Below are positions 9,493-16,000 of a stretch of 46,437 bases of DNA, one piece after another. Position 1 is the stretch's first letter, and the number at the start of each line of letters is the position of its first letter. Made by a program: the position numbers and the translations under genes. The notes under the pieces were generated by a model. The model worked only from the letters and a program-made list of their open reading frames with translations, ran no database searches and was not told where the DNA came from. This stretch comes from Planctomycetota bacterium. GTDB taxonomy: Bacteria; Planctomycetota; Phycisphaerae; Phycisphaerales; SM1A02. The stretch is from positions 1 through 46,437 of the forward strand of contig JADFIR010000024.1 in NCBI GenBank assembly GCA_022566535.1. Reading direction: 5' to 3'.

Positions 9493-9689
9493 GTGCTCGG
9501 CGCAGCCACGTCTCTGCGCGCACCGCGGCACACATCGCCGCGCGCCCGCGGAGCGCACCGGCCCATAGCCGCGCGCCGAAGCCCGCGGACTCATGCCGCC
9601 GAATTGGGACCATCAAACGCCACCTCAGCGAGCGGCGCCGTCCCCAGCCCGGTGTCCCTCCGAACGCAAGCCGCACCCGCCGCCACGCC
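9205..9689 (+). repeat. Direct repeat copy A: dockerin coding block plus 3' flank
   Basis: This 485-bp block matches 11460-11944 at a constant offset of 2255 bp without gaps and with about seven mismatches. It starts at the codons for ADISG at the head of the double dockerin-like module, includes the stop codon (9490-9492), and continues almost 200 bp into noncoding sequence. Of the differences seen in the coding part, all three are synonymous. Weaker similarity continues into the next promoter (with one indel). Confidence 0.92.
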
Positions 9690-9712
9690 TTAGGTCTCCC
9701 CACGCGCAACCC

Positions 9713-9754
9713 ACGCATTTTTTCCTTGACAGGCGGGGTGATCTGTGCTATGGG
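9713..9754 (+). promoter_or_regulatory. Promoter block of the Gly-rich secreted protein gene
   Basis: ACGCATTTTTTC followed directly by C and TTGACA (-35, 9726-9731), then 17 bases, then TATGGG (-10, 9749-9754). It is nearly identical up to the -35 box with the block at 11969 and similar to that at 6290. The gap 9493-9849 otherwise holds only the noncoding part of the direct repeat and a leader of about 90 bases. Confidence 0.6.
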
Positions 9755-9849
9755 TCACAATGCGCGAGCGGGAGGAAGCAACCAGCCATGCAAGCAGTTG
9801 TAGGGTGGGTCTGGACCCACCACATGACTCAGAACAAGGAGAAACCATC

Positions 9850-11064
9850 ATGTACAAAGTTCTGATTGCGGTCAGCACTCTCATACTGACCTCACCGGCG
9901 CTGGCCCAATTCACCAGCGACTCGGACGGGTCGGATGGGGCGTTCATGCCAGGAGGACCCACGTACCTCGTTGACCTGTCGCTGGCCCCGACCGGTCCCT
10001 GGGACACCACACCCCATGCAGCCGGCGTCGGCGTCTACGATCCGGTGCAGTGGGCGGTTGTCTTCCAGTACACGACCATTGACATCCCCGCCGGCGTCAC
10101 CGTCACCTTTCATAACCATCTCAAGGGCCCGCCGGTCATCTGGCTGGCCACGGGGGATGTGACCATCGCGGGCGACGTGGTCCTGGACGGTGCAAACGGG
10201 TGCTTTGGCGCGGGATGCTCGTATGCCACTCCCGGCCCGGGCGGCTTCTCAGGGGGCATCGGCAGCCCAGGAGGAAGATCAGCAGGCTTTGGCCCCGGTG
10301 GAGGCGGCTTCAATGGTCTCTCTGGTGGCGGAGGTGGGTATGGAACCGGCGGCCAAGGACAAGGCGGAGTGATCTACGGGACGGCCACGATCGTTCCCCT
10401 GATCGGAGGCTCGGGCGGCGGCTGGGGGGTAGCCGGCGGACTCCGTTCAGGAGGAGCGGGCGGCGGCGCTATTCTGATCGCGTCCTCCGGGAACATCTTC
10501 CTGGATTCCTTCGGAGGGATCTTTGCCACAGGCGGCGATGCCGCCTGCTGCAACGAGGCCGGAGGCGGCTCGGGGGGCGGTATCCGGTTGATCACCAACA
10601 CTATTTCGGGATCGGGAATGTTGCGAGCCCTTGGCGGAACGGGGGGAGTTAATATCGGAGGCGACGGCAGGATTCGTGTCGAGGCCAAAAGGAACATGTT
10701 GGTGGATCCAGGTGATCCCCTGTTCACCACAGGCCTCCCGGGATCGGTCTTCCCTGATGCGACGGGACCAACGCTGCGGGTCACCGCCGTGAATGGCGTG
10801 CCGGTCCCGGCCGATCCCCTGGCCACCGTGGTCTCGCCGGATGTGTGCTTCATCTCCGCGGGCCTGGTCACGATCGACATCGAAGCCCAGAACGTTCCGG
10901 TCGGGCTGGCTGTCACCGTCCGCATCGTGGATGCGCTCGGGGGCTTTAGCCAGGTTGTCACCTCGACTCCTCTGGCAGGAACGTTGGTCCTGTCGACCGC
11001 CACCGCGGATGCCACGTTCATCGATGGCGCCTCGGAAGTGCAACTCAGCGTTCAAGTGCCGTGA
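9850..11064 (+). CDS. Gly-rich secreted protein of unknown function
   Basis: A 404-aa product. The ATG at 9850 is chosen because AAGGAGA lies about eight bases upstream and a clean signal peptide follows (MYKVLIAVSTLILTSPALAQ, cleavage after AQ); upstream in-frame codons to 9745 lie in the leader. The mature protein begins FTSDSDGSDGAFMPGG and has an Asp/Gly-rich start. It then has a beta-rich segment (VDIPAGVTVTFHN-type wording, here IDIPAGVTVTF; VTIAGDVVLDGANG). A markedly glycine-rich stretch about residues 130-210 follows (GGGGYGTGGQGQGG), then a C-terminal beta-rich domain ending VQLSVQVP. It lacks the dockerin-like module of its neighbours. The overall plan (short strands naming an ideal surface, then Gly-rich turns) suggests a right-handed beta-helix or matrix protein. 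No catalytic motif was seen. Located exactly between the two copies of the direct repeat. Confidence 0.78.
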   Translation: MYKVLIAVSTLILTSPALAQFTSDSDGSDGAFMPGGPTYLVDLSLAPTGPWDTTPHAAGVGVYDPVQWAVVFQYTTIDIPAGVTVTFHNHLKGPPVIWLATGDVTIAGDVVLDGANGCFGAGCSYATPGPGGFSGGIGSPGGRSAGFGPGGGGFNGLSGGGGGYGTGGQGQGGVIYGTATIVPLIGGSGGGWGVAGGLRSGGAGGGAILIASSGNIFLDSFGGIFATGGDAACCNEAGGGSGGGIRLITNTISGSGMLRALGGTGGVNIGGDGRIRVEAKRNMLVDPGDPLFTTGLPGSVFPDATGPTLRVTAVNGVPVPADPLATVVSPDVCFISAGLVTIDIEAQNVPVGLAVTVRIVDALGGFSQVVTSTPLAGTLVLSTATADATFIDGASEVQLSVQVP

Positions 11065-11135
11065 GTGATGATTCCTGACGGGGATCGTACGGGCTCGCCC
11101 CGAGAGCGGGGTGGGCGGGGATAAGGAGGCCTCCC

Positions 11136-11747
11136 ATGCAGGCTTATGCGAAGACCCTCGGGATTATGATTATCCTGGCGGCCCTGGCGATTCAACTGAC
11201 CCAGGCCGTAGTGCCAAAGGGTCCAATCGATGTGTTCGTATCCCGGGCCTTCACCGTCATCAACAACACCAACAACATCTTCGCATCCCGGGCCTTTACT
11301 GTCATCAACAACACCAACAACATCTTCGCATCCCGGGCCTTCACCGTCATCAACAACACCAACAACATCATCGTATCCCGGGCCTTCACCGTCTTAACCT
11401 CCAGCCTCGACTGCAACGGCAACGGGATTCCCGATGAGTGTGAAGTAGCGCTCTTCCCAGCCGACATCTCCGGTCCGCTCGGCCCCGGCTTCCCGGACGG
11501 ATGCGTTGACGCGTTTGACCTCGGGACGCTGCTGGGTGCGTGGTGCTCTGCTGCGGGTGATCCGGACCCGCCCAAGGACGAAGACCCGCCCTGCGAGGAC
11601 TGCACCTCCCCAAACTTCACCCTGGCGGACATCTCCGGTGCGGCCAATGTGGCGGATGGTTGCGTCGATGCGTTCGACCTGGCGAAGCTGCTGGCCGAGT
11701 GGTGCTCGGTCGCCGGCGGCAACCCCTGCGGCACCTGCGGCCCGTAG
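11136..11747 (+). CDS. Small secreted protein: 15-residue repeats plus double dockerin-like module
   Basis: A 203-aa product. The ATG at 11136 follows AAGGAGG with six bases of spacing and opens a signal peptide (MQAYAKTLGIMIILAALAIQ, cleavage near TQA-VVP). Residues 35-87 are three full copies and one partial copy of a 15-residue unit, [VA]SRAFTVINNTNNI[FI]. Next comes an EF-hand-like calcium loop (DCNGNGIPDECE, about 93-104). The two dockerin-like units (DGCVDAFDLGTLLGAWCS and DGCVDAFDLAKLLAEWCS) then end in GGNPCGTCGP. The whole C-terminal 95 residues are identical to those of the FG-GAP protein encoded at 6355-9492. With so little else in it, this may be a display scaffold, a structural repeat protein, or a decayed relic of a larger protein. 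The gene follows the Gly-rich gene by 71 bp and could share its transcript. Confidence 0.82.
   Translation: MQAYAKTLGIMIILAALAIQLTQAVVPKGPIDVFVSRAFTVINNTNNIFASRAFTVINNTNNIFASRAFTVINNTNNIIVSRAFTVLTSSLDCNGNGIPDECEVALFPADISGPLGPGFPDGCVDAFDLGTLLGAWCSAAGDPDPPKDEDPPCEDCTSPNFTLADISGAANVADGCVDAFDLAKLLAEWCSVAGGNPCGTCGP
11238..11396 (+). repeat. 45-bp in-frame tandem repeat
   Basis: Units at 11238-11282, 11283-11327 and 11328-11372 plus a partial unit to 11396. Each encodes SRAFTVINNTNNI with one flanking residue; only a few bases differ between units. The length is an exact multiple of three, so copy number can vary without breaking the frame. Confidence 0.93.
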
Positions 11748-11944
11748 GTGCTTGGCGCAGCCACGTCTCTGCGCGCACCGCGGCACACATCGCCGCGCGC
11801 CCGCGGAGCGCACCGGCCCATAGCCGCGCGCCGAAGCCCGCGGACTCATGCCGCCGAATTGGGACCATCAAACACCACCTCAGCGAGCGGCGCCGTCCCC
11901 AGCCCGGTGTCCCTCCGAACGCAAGCCGCGCCCGCCGCCAAGCC
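11460..11944 (+). repeat. Direct repeat copy B: dockerin coding block plus 3' flank
   Basis: Second copy of the block at 9205-9689. It covers the last 96 codons of the 203-aa protein gene and almost 200 bp past the stop at 11745-11747. Differences include TTC/TTT, CTG/CTC and GGA/GGG (all silent) and a few single-base changes in the flank. Confidence 0.92.
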
Positions 11945-11968
11945 ATTTGTCATCGCAGCCCGCAATCC

Positions 11969-12009
11969 ACGCATTTTTTCGTTGACATGGCCCGCCCGGG
12001 TGGTATCCT
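11969..12009 (+). promoter_or_regulatory. Promoter block of the subtilase gene
   Basis: ACGCATTTTTTC, one base, then TTGACA (-35, 11982-11987), 16 bases, TATCCT (-10, 12004-12009). It is the best consensus match of the three related blocks. The remaining gap 12010-12132 is a leader ending with AGAGG seven bases before the ATG at 12133. The earlier part of the gap (11748-11944) is the repeat flank. Confidence 0.65.
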
Positions 12010-12132
12010 GGCGGCCATCGTTGGGAGGTGGTCGCAGGGGGGCTCGTGACCTCCGGGGCGGCCAGGGACTCGGCCAACCAATCGGGAGCACCACCCTGTG
12101 GCCTGCCAGCACAAAGAAAAAGAGGTTCAGCC

Positions 12133-14022
12133 ATGCGGTTCAATCGCCATTGCATCACGATTCGCGCACTCGCAACGCTCTGCCTTCTCGCCGCGCTGAC
12201 TCTGCTCGCGAGCTCGGTTGATGCCCAGATCGTTCCCCGTCCAGAGGTGATCAAACCTGTGAATACGCGCGTGGACGATGCTCGCTTCCGCAGCGACGTG
12301 ATAACGGTTAAGTTTCGAGACGGTCTGTTGGTCCGCTTGCGCAACGGCAGCCTCACCGACATGGATACTGGCGGTCTGGACGGTGCGGAAGATGTGCTGG
12401 CTAGCGTTGCCGGTGGAAGGTGGGAACGCACGCATTCTCTGCCGGAACAAAAGCTCGACAAACTCCGTCAGACGGCCCAGAAGAACTTGGGGAAAGCCGT
12501 CGCTGACTTGAACCTGCAATTCACCCTCTTCTTGCCGCAAGGCGCTGATGCAGCTGCGACTCTTGACGCCTTCAATGCCCTCGACTGCGTCGAGATAGCG
12601 TTGCCGATTCCAAAGCCGGTACCTCCGCCGGTTCCGCCGAACTTTCAGCCGAACCAGGTCTATGAGAACGCCGGCCCGGCGGGCATCAGCGCCGAAGAGG
12701 TCTGGGCCAATCTGGGAATCACCGGCGGAGGCATCAAGATCGTCGATGTAGAGTACAGTTGGAACTTGAATCATCTCGACTTGCCGCCGACCACAGTTCT
12801 TGGCTTCGCTCCGGTTGATCCGTTCAACGACAACAACCACGGCACAGCGGTGCTCGGCGAGGTCGCGGCGATCGAAAACGGCTGGGGGGTCACCGGCATC
12901 GCGTATGATGCGCAGTTCTATGTGGCCGGCACCTGGAATGGCACCGTATGGAACGTCGGCGGGGCGATCATCACCGCACTCGGTACGCTTGGCCCCGGCG
13001 ACATCATCATCATCGAGCAACAGTTTCCCGGTCCCAATGGGGAAACCGCGTACGTCCCGATTGAATGGTGGCTGCCGTGGTACAACGCGATCGTCACTGC
13101 CGTGGGCAATGGCGTCATCGTTGTCGAGGCAGCGGGCAATGGCTCGCAGAATCTCGACGATCCAATCTACAGCACGGGCAATGGCGGCCACTGGCCGTTC
13201 CTGCCTGAGAACGATTCTGGTGCGATCATCGTGGGAGCAGGTGCTGCGTGGCCTCCCTTCGGCTCGGATGTCGCCGGCTCCCGCCTGTGGTTCTCCACCT
13301 ATGGATCCACCGTAGACCTGCAGGGGTGGGGCGAAGGCGTCTGGACCACGGGCTACGGCGGCGCCTGGTCCTCGGAGGGTGTGAACCTGTGGTACACATC
13401 CGGTTTCGCCGGTACCTCCTCGGCTTCACCCATCGTCGCCGGAGCCTGCGCGCTGCTCGAGTCGGCCTACAAAGATGCAACCGGTCTGGTCCTGACGCCT
13501 GCCCAGGTGAAGCAATACCTGCAAGACACCGGCTGGCCACAAACCAGCGGGACATACCCCGCCAGTCAGAACATCGGCCCTCGCACCGACGCCTACCAGG
13601 CCATTCTTGCCGTCCTGCCGACCGGTGCTTGCTGCTTCGGTGACGGCTCATGCACGGTGGAGACCTCCGGCAGTTGCCAGGCGCTCGGCGGCAGCTACCA
13701 GGGTGACGGCGGCAACTGCTCGCCAAACAACTGCCCCGCCCCCAGCCCCGCAGACATCACCGGGCCGGGCGGTGTACCTGATGGATGTGTTGACGCGTTT
13801 GACCTCGGCGCGATGCTCGGGGCGTGGTGTTCCGCCGTCAACGACCCGAACCCGCCGAGCCCACCCTGCGAGAACTGCACGCCGGCGAATCTCGCCGTCG
13901 CGGACATCTCCGGTGCGGCCAATCTCCCGGATGGGTGCGTCGATGCGTTCGACCTGGCGAAGCTGCTGGCCGAGTGGTGCTCCGTCGCCGGCGGCAACCC
14001 ATGCGGCACCTGCGGCCCCTAG
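12133..14022 (+). CDS. Secreted subtilisin-like serine peptidase (S8) with double dockerin-like module
   Basis: Predicted extracellular protease, 629 aa. Start at 12133 is set by AGAGG upstream and the signal peptide (MRFNRHCITIRALATLCLLA..., cleavage near VDAQ). A propeptide-like region spans about 35-175. The S8 domain covers about 185-500: Asp205 in IVDVEYSW, His236 in NNHGTAVLGE, oxyanion Asn336 in EAAGNGS, Ser429 in GTSSASPIVAGA. The Asp motif is D-V-E, not the usual D-[ST]-G, a variant I believe occurs in some S8 members. Then follows a Cys-rich unit (GACCFGDGSCTVET...GSCQALGG) about 497-535 and two dockerin-like units (PDGCVDAFDLGAMLGAWCS, PDGCVDAFDLAKLLAEWCS) ending GGNPCGTCGP. Its C-terminal module is more diverged from the other two, so it was not part of the recent duplication. 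Transcribed from its own promoter. Confidence 0.93.
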   Translation: MRFNRHCITIRALATLCLLAALTLLASSVDAQIVPRPEVIKPVNTRVDDARFRSDVITVKFRDGLLVRLRNGSLTDMDTGGLDGAEDVLASVAGGRWERTHSLPEQKLDKLRQTAQKNLGKAVADLNLQFTLFLPQGADAAATLDAFNALDCVEIALPIPKPVPPPVPPNFQPNQVYENAGPAGISAEEVWANLGITGGGIKIVDVEYSWNLNHLDLPPTTVLGFAPVDPFNDNNHGTAVLGEVAAIENGWGVTGIAYDAQFYVAGTWNGTVWNVGGAIITALGTLGPGDIIIIEQQFPGPNGETAYVPIEWWLPWYNAIVTAVGNGVIVVEAAGNGSQNLDDPIYSTGNGGHWPFLPENDSGAIIVGAGAAWPPFGSDVAGSRLWFSTYGSTVDLQGWGEGVWTTGYGGAWSSEGVNLWYTSGFAGTSSASPIVAGACALLESAYKDATGLVLTPAQVKQYLQDTGWPQTSGTYPASQNIGPRTDAYQAILAVLPTGACCFGDGSCTVETSGSCQALGGSYQGDGGNCSPNNCPAPSPADITGPGGVPDGCVDAFDLGAMLGAWCSAVNDPNPPSPPCENCTPANLAVADISGAANLPDGCVDAFDLAKLLAEWCSVAGGNPCGTCGP

Positions 14023-14330
14023 GTGTCCATGGTGAAAGTGGTTTCGACGTTTTACAGGCCGCGTTGCGGACCCCATCAGGAGCCGTGAAGCCTGACCCCA
14101 GTGAGTTCCGCCATGGGCTGCTCGGCCGCTTCCTGACGTGCGCAGCTCATCAAATCGCTACACTTGGGCCGCAACCGCTCTGATCCTGGCCCTACAGCCG
14201 GTCCGGATGGAGGCGAATTGTGGATTTCCTGCCATAATTGGCAGGGTGCGTCGTTGAACGGCGTAGAAGTGGTGCACCCAGACTGGCGGGGCACCACCGC
14301 GGTGGGATTATTTTGGAAGGAGACCTGTAG
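14023..14330. other. Intergenic region with a perfect palindrome
   Basis: No gene seen. It holds the inverted repeat CCTGCCA-TAAT-TGGCAGG at 14228-14245 and a second short one, CCACCGCGGTGG, near 14290-14302, just before the Shine-Dalgarno sequence (AAGGAG) of the next gene. The first could be an operator or a leader hairpin; no clear promoter boxes were found around it. Confidence 0.5.
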
Positions 14331-15635
14331 ATGAATGGTTTGAAGACTTGCGCCGGCCGGAGCAATCGCATGCGATGGGCGCCGACCCTGGTCGCCGCGC
14401 TGGGGCTGACCGCATCGGCATCGGCGCAGTTCGGCCTGAGTCCGAGCATCAGCAGCGCGTTTCGCCAGTCCTTTACCACCCGTGACATCCAACTGGCGGT
14501 TGAAGGGCTGCAACTGGACGAAAACCAGCGGTTCATCCTGGAGACTCTCTTTGCGGACTATCAGGCTGATTTTCGCACCGGCGTGGAAGGATTCCGCCAG
14601 CGCATCACCGACTTGCGCAGCGAGATCGACCCCACGAATCCCGACCCTGCACAGGCCATGCGGATCGTCTTCGGCTCGATGGACGAGTGGCAGGTAGAAA
14701 GTCAGCGATTGGCCGACCGGCTGGTCGAGGATCTGAAAGGACTGCTCAGCGAGGAGCAACAGGAGTTCTGGCCGCCCTTCGAGCGACGCGTGTTCCGCCT
14801 GAAGTTCCTCAACAAGGGCAGGCTGGCGGGCGAGAGTCTTGACCTGTTTAGCGCGGTGCGGAGCCTGAATCTCGATGAGACGATGATGCAGACGATCCAG
14901 CCGCTGCTCGATGAGTATGGGCAGACGCTACACGAGGCATTGCGGGCCCGCGAGGACTACGTCAACGCCGCAGAGTCTGATCGAATCAGGGCAATCCAGG
15001 ATCGTAAGCCTGAGCTCAACATTGCCGTGGCGGCGAGGGAAGTCCAGCTGCGCACGGCGGTGCGGGACGTCAACGAACAGTATTCGGTCACCATCGCCGC
15101 TGCATTGCCCGAAGAAACCGGACAGCGCCTTGTGGCATCATTACGGGAGAGGATGTACCCCCGCATCTACCGTCTGACGCACGCCCAGCGGATATTCAAG
15201 GCCGTCAAGAAAATCGATGGCCTCTCCGAAGATACCTTCGAGGCAATCGAAAGCCTTGAGGAGTTGTTCCTCAGCGAGCTCGGTTCGTTCAACGAACGCC
15301 TGGTGGGATTGATCAAGGAACAAGAGCCCAACGAACTGAAGAGCAAGCTCGAGCAGTTGACGGCTCGAGGAGCACAGCCCAAGTCAACTGGTGCGATCTT
15401 GCGCGAGGAGTTTCGCAAGCGCCAGGCAATGAGCGACCGATACGTCAATCAATTGCGGGACCTGCTCACGCCCGAACAGTTTGCGTCGCTCCCAGGGGCC
15501 GGAAGGTGGGTGAAGCCCGCTCGAGGTTCTCGTGCAACGGGAGCAGCGGGCAAGGACGGCGGCGCTACCGATGACTCCCGCCGCAAGCTGGGCATCCAGC
15601 GCAAAAAGGAGAAGAAGGGCGGGAGGCAAAGCTAA
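14331..15635 (+). CDS. Periplasmic helical protein with three Spy/CpxP-like repeats
   Basis: A 434-aa product with an AAGGAG box before the ATG. Its N-terminus is a signal peptide with a long basic lead (RWAPTLVAALGLTASASAQ, cleavage after SAQ). The mature part is almost all charged helix. I see three internal repeats about 120 residues apart, starting near residues 58, 178 and 297 (LQLDENQRFILETLFADY; LNLDETMMQTIQPLLDEY; IDGLSEDTFEAIESLEEL). Each is followed by an LTxxQ-like element (LLSEEQQEFW, ALPEETGQRL, LLTPEQFASL). The LTxxQ pattern is typical of the Spy/CpxP periplasmic chaperone or stress-sensor family, but those have one unit; a three-unit version is inference. The C-terminus is basic (KEKKGGRQS). 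It lies 365 bp upstream of gspE, on the same strand, and might serve the secretion system. Confidence 0.65.
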   Translation: MNGLKTCAGRSNRMRWAPTLVAALGLTASASAQFGLSPSISSAFRQSFTTRDIQLAVEGLQLDENQRFILETLFADYQADFRTGVEGFRQRITDLRSEIDPTNPDPAQAMRIVFGSMDEWQVESQRLADRLVEDLKGLLSEEQQEFWPPFERRVFRLKFLNKGRLAGESLDLFSAVRSLNLDETMMQTIQPLLDEYGQTLHEALRAREDYVNAAESDRIRAIQDRKPELNIAVAAREVQLRTAVRDVNEQYSVTIAAALPEETGQRLVASLRERMYPRIYRLTHAQRIFKAVKKIDGLSEDTFEAIESLEELFLSELGSFNERLVGLIKEQEPNELKSKLEQLTARGAQPKSTGAILREEFRKRQAMSDRYVNQLRDLLTPEQFASLPGAGRWVKPARGSRATGAAGKDGGATDDSRRKLGIQRKKEKKGGRQS

Positions 15636-16000
15636 CAGCTTCACTGCCTATGCCGCCGGCGGCAAGTTGCCAAGAGGCCAAGGGAATGATAAAGAATAAG
15701 CCCCGCAAACACGAGACAGAAGGACAACAGGGCGACGAGAACGGTAAGGACAGCCAGCCATAGCTCCGCCGGCGAGGCGGCCGGGCCGCCTGGCAACCGC
15801 GAGGATCGTTCCGGGAGGGGTGCAAAGAGATTCCTGCCTCCGTGGCATCGAGGTCTCTACGGCGGCGGAATCAGGCTCGGTACGCCGGCCCATTCGCACC
15901 CGCGTCGAGACGACGGACGGATCAGTCCCCGCTCGGCAGGCTGCGTGCGAATTTCAGAGGCGCCCGGCCAAACAGACACGGCCTTGGAGCCGTTGCCGTT
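15636..16000. other. Intergenic region before the type II secretion operon
   Basis: No convincing gene. There are short GC-rich inverted stretches (for example GCCGCCGGCGGC near 15652-15663 and GGCGGCCGGGCCGCC near 15775-15790) that could fold. On the minus strand 15641-15796 is a 51-codon frame encoding one strongly hydrophobic helix, but it has only a TTG start and no ribosome binding site. In-frame codons upstream of 16001 (to 15842) encode an Arg-rich stretch unlike GspE and are treated as noncoding. Confidence 0.5.

Noticed and set aside
8338..9594. Open frame of 418 codons antisense to the FG-GAP protein's 3' part
   Set aside because: Runs across the stop and the repeat flank of the real gene and is Arg/Val/Gly-rich. 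The same shadow recurs opposite the second repeat copy, so it only reflects that sequence.
9713..9724. T-tract taken as an intrinsic terminator of the preceding gene
   Set aside because: No stem is directly in front of it, and the T-tract is fixed relative to TTGACA in three places, which fits a promoter better.
11238..11396. CRISPR-like array
   Set aside because: The units are direct 45-bp coding repeats without spacers, in frame with a signal peptide and the dockerin-like module.
15641..15796. Minus-strand 51-codon frame encoding a strong membrane helix (ELWLAVLTVLVALLSFCLVF)
   Set aside because: The helix is striking but the frame has only a TTG start, no ribosome binding site and no neighbour to support it. 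Kept only as a note.
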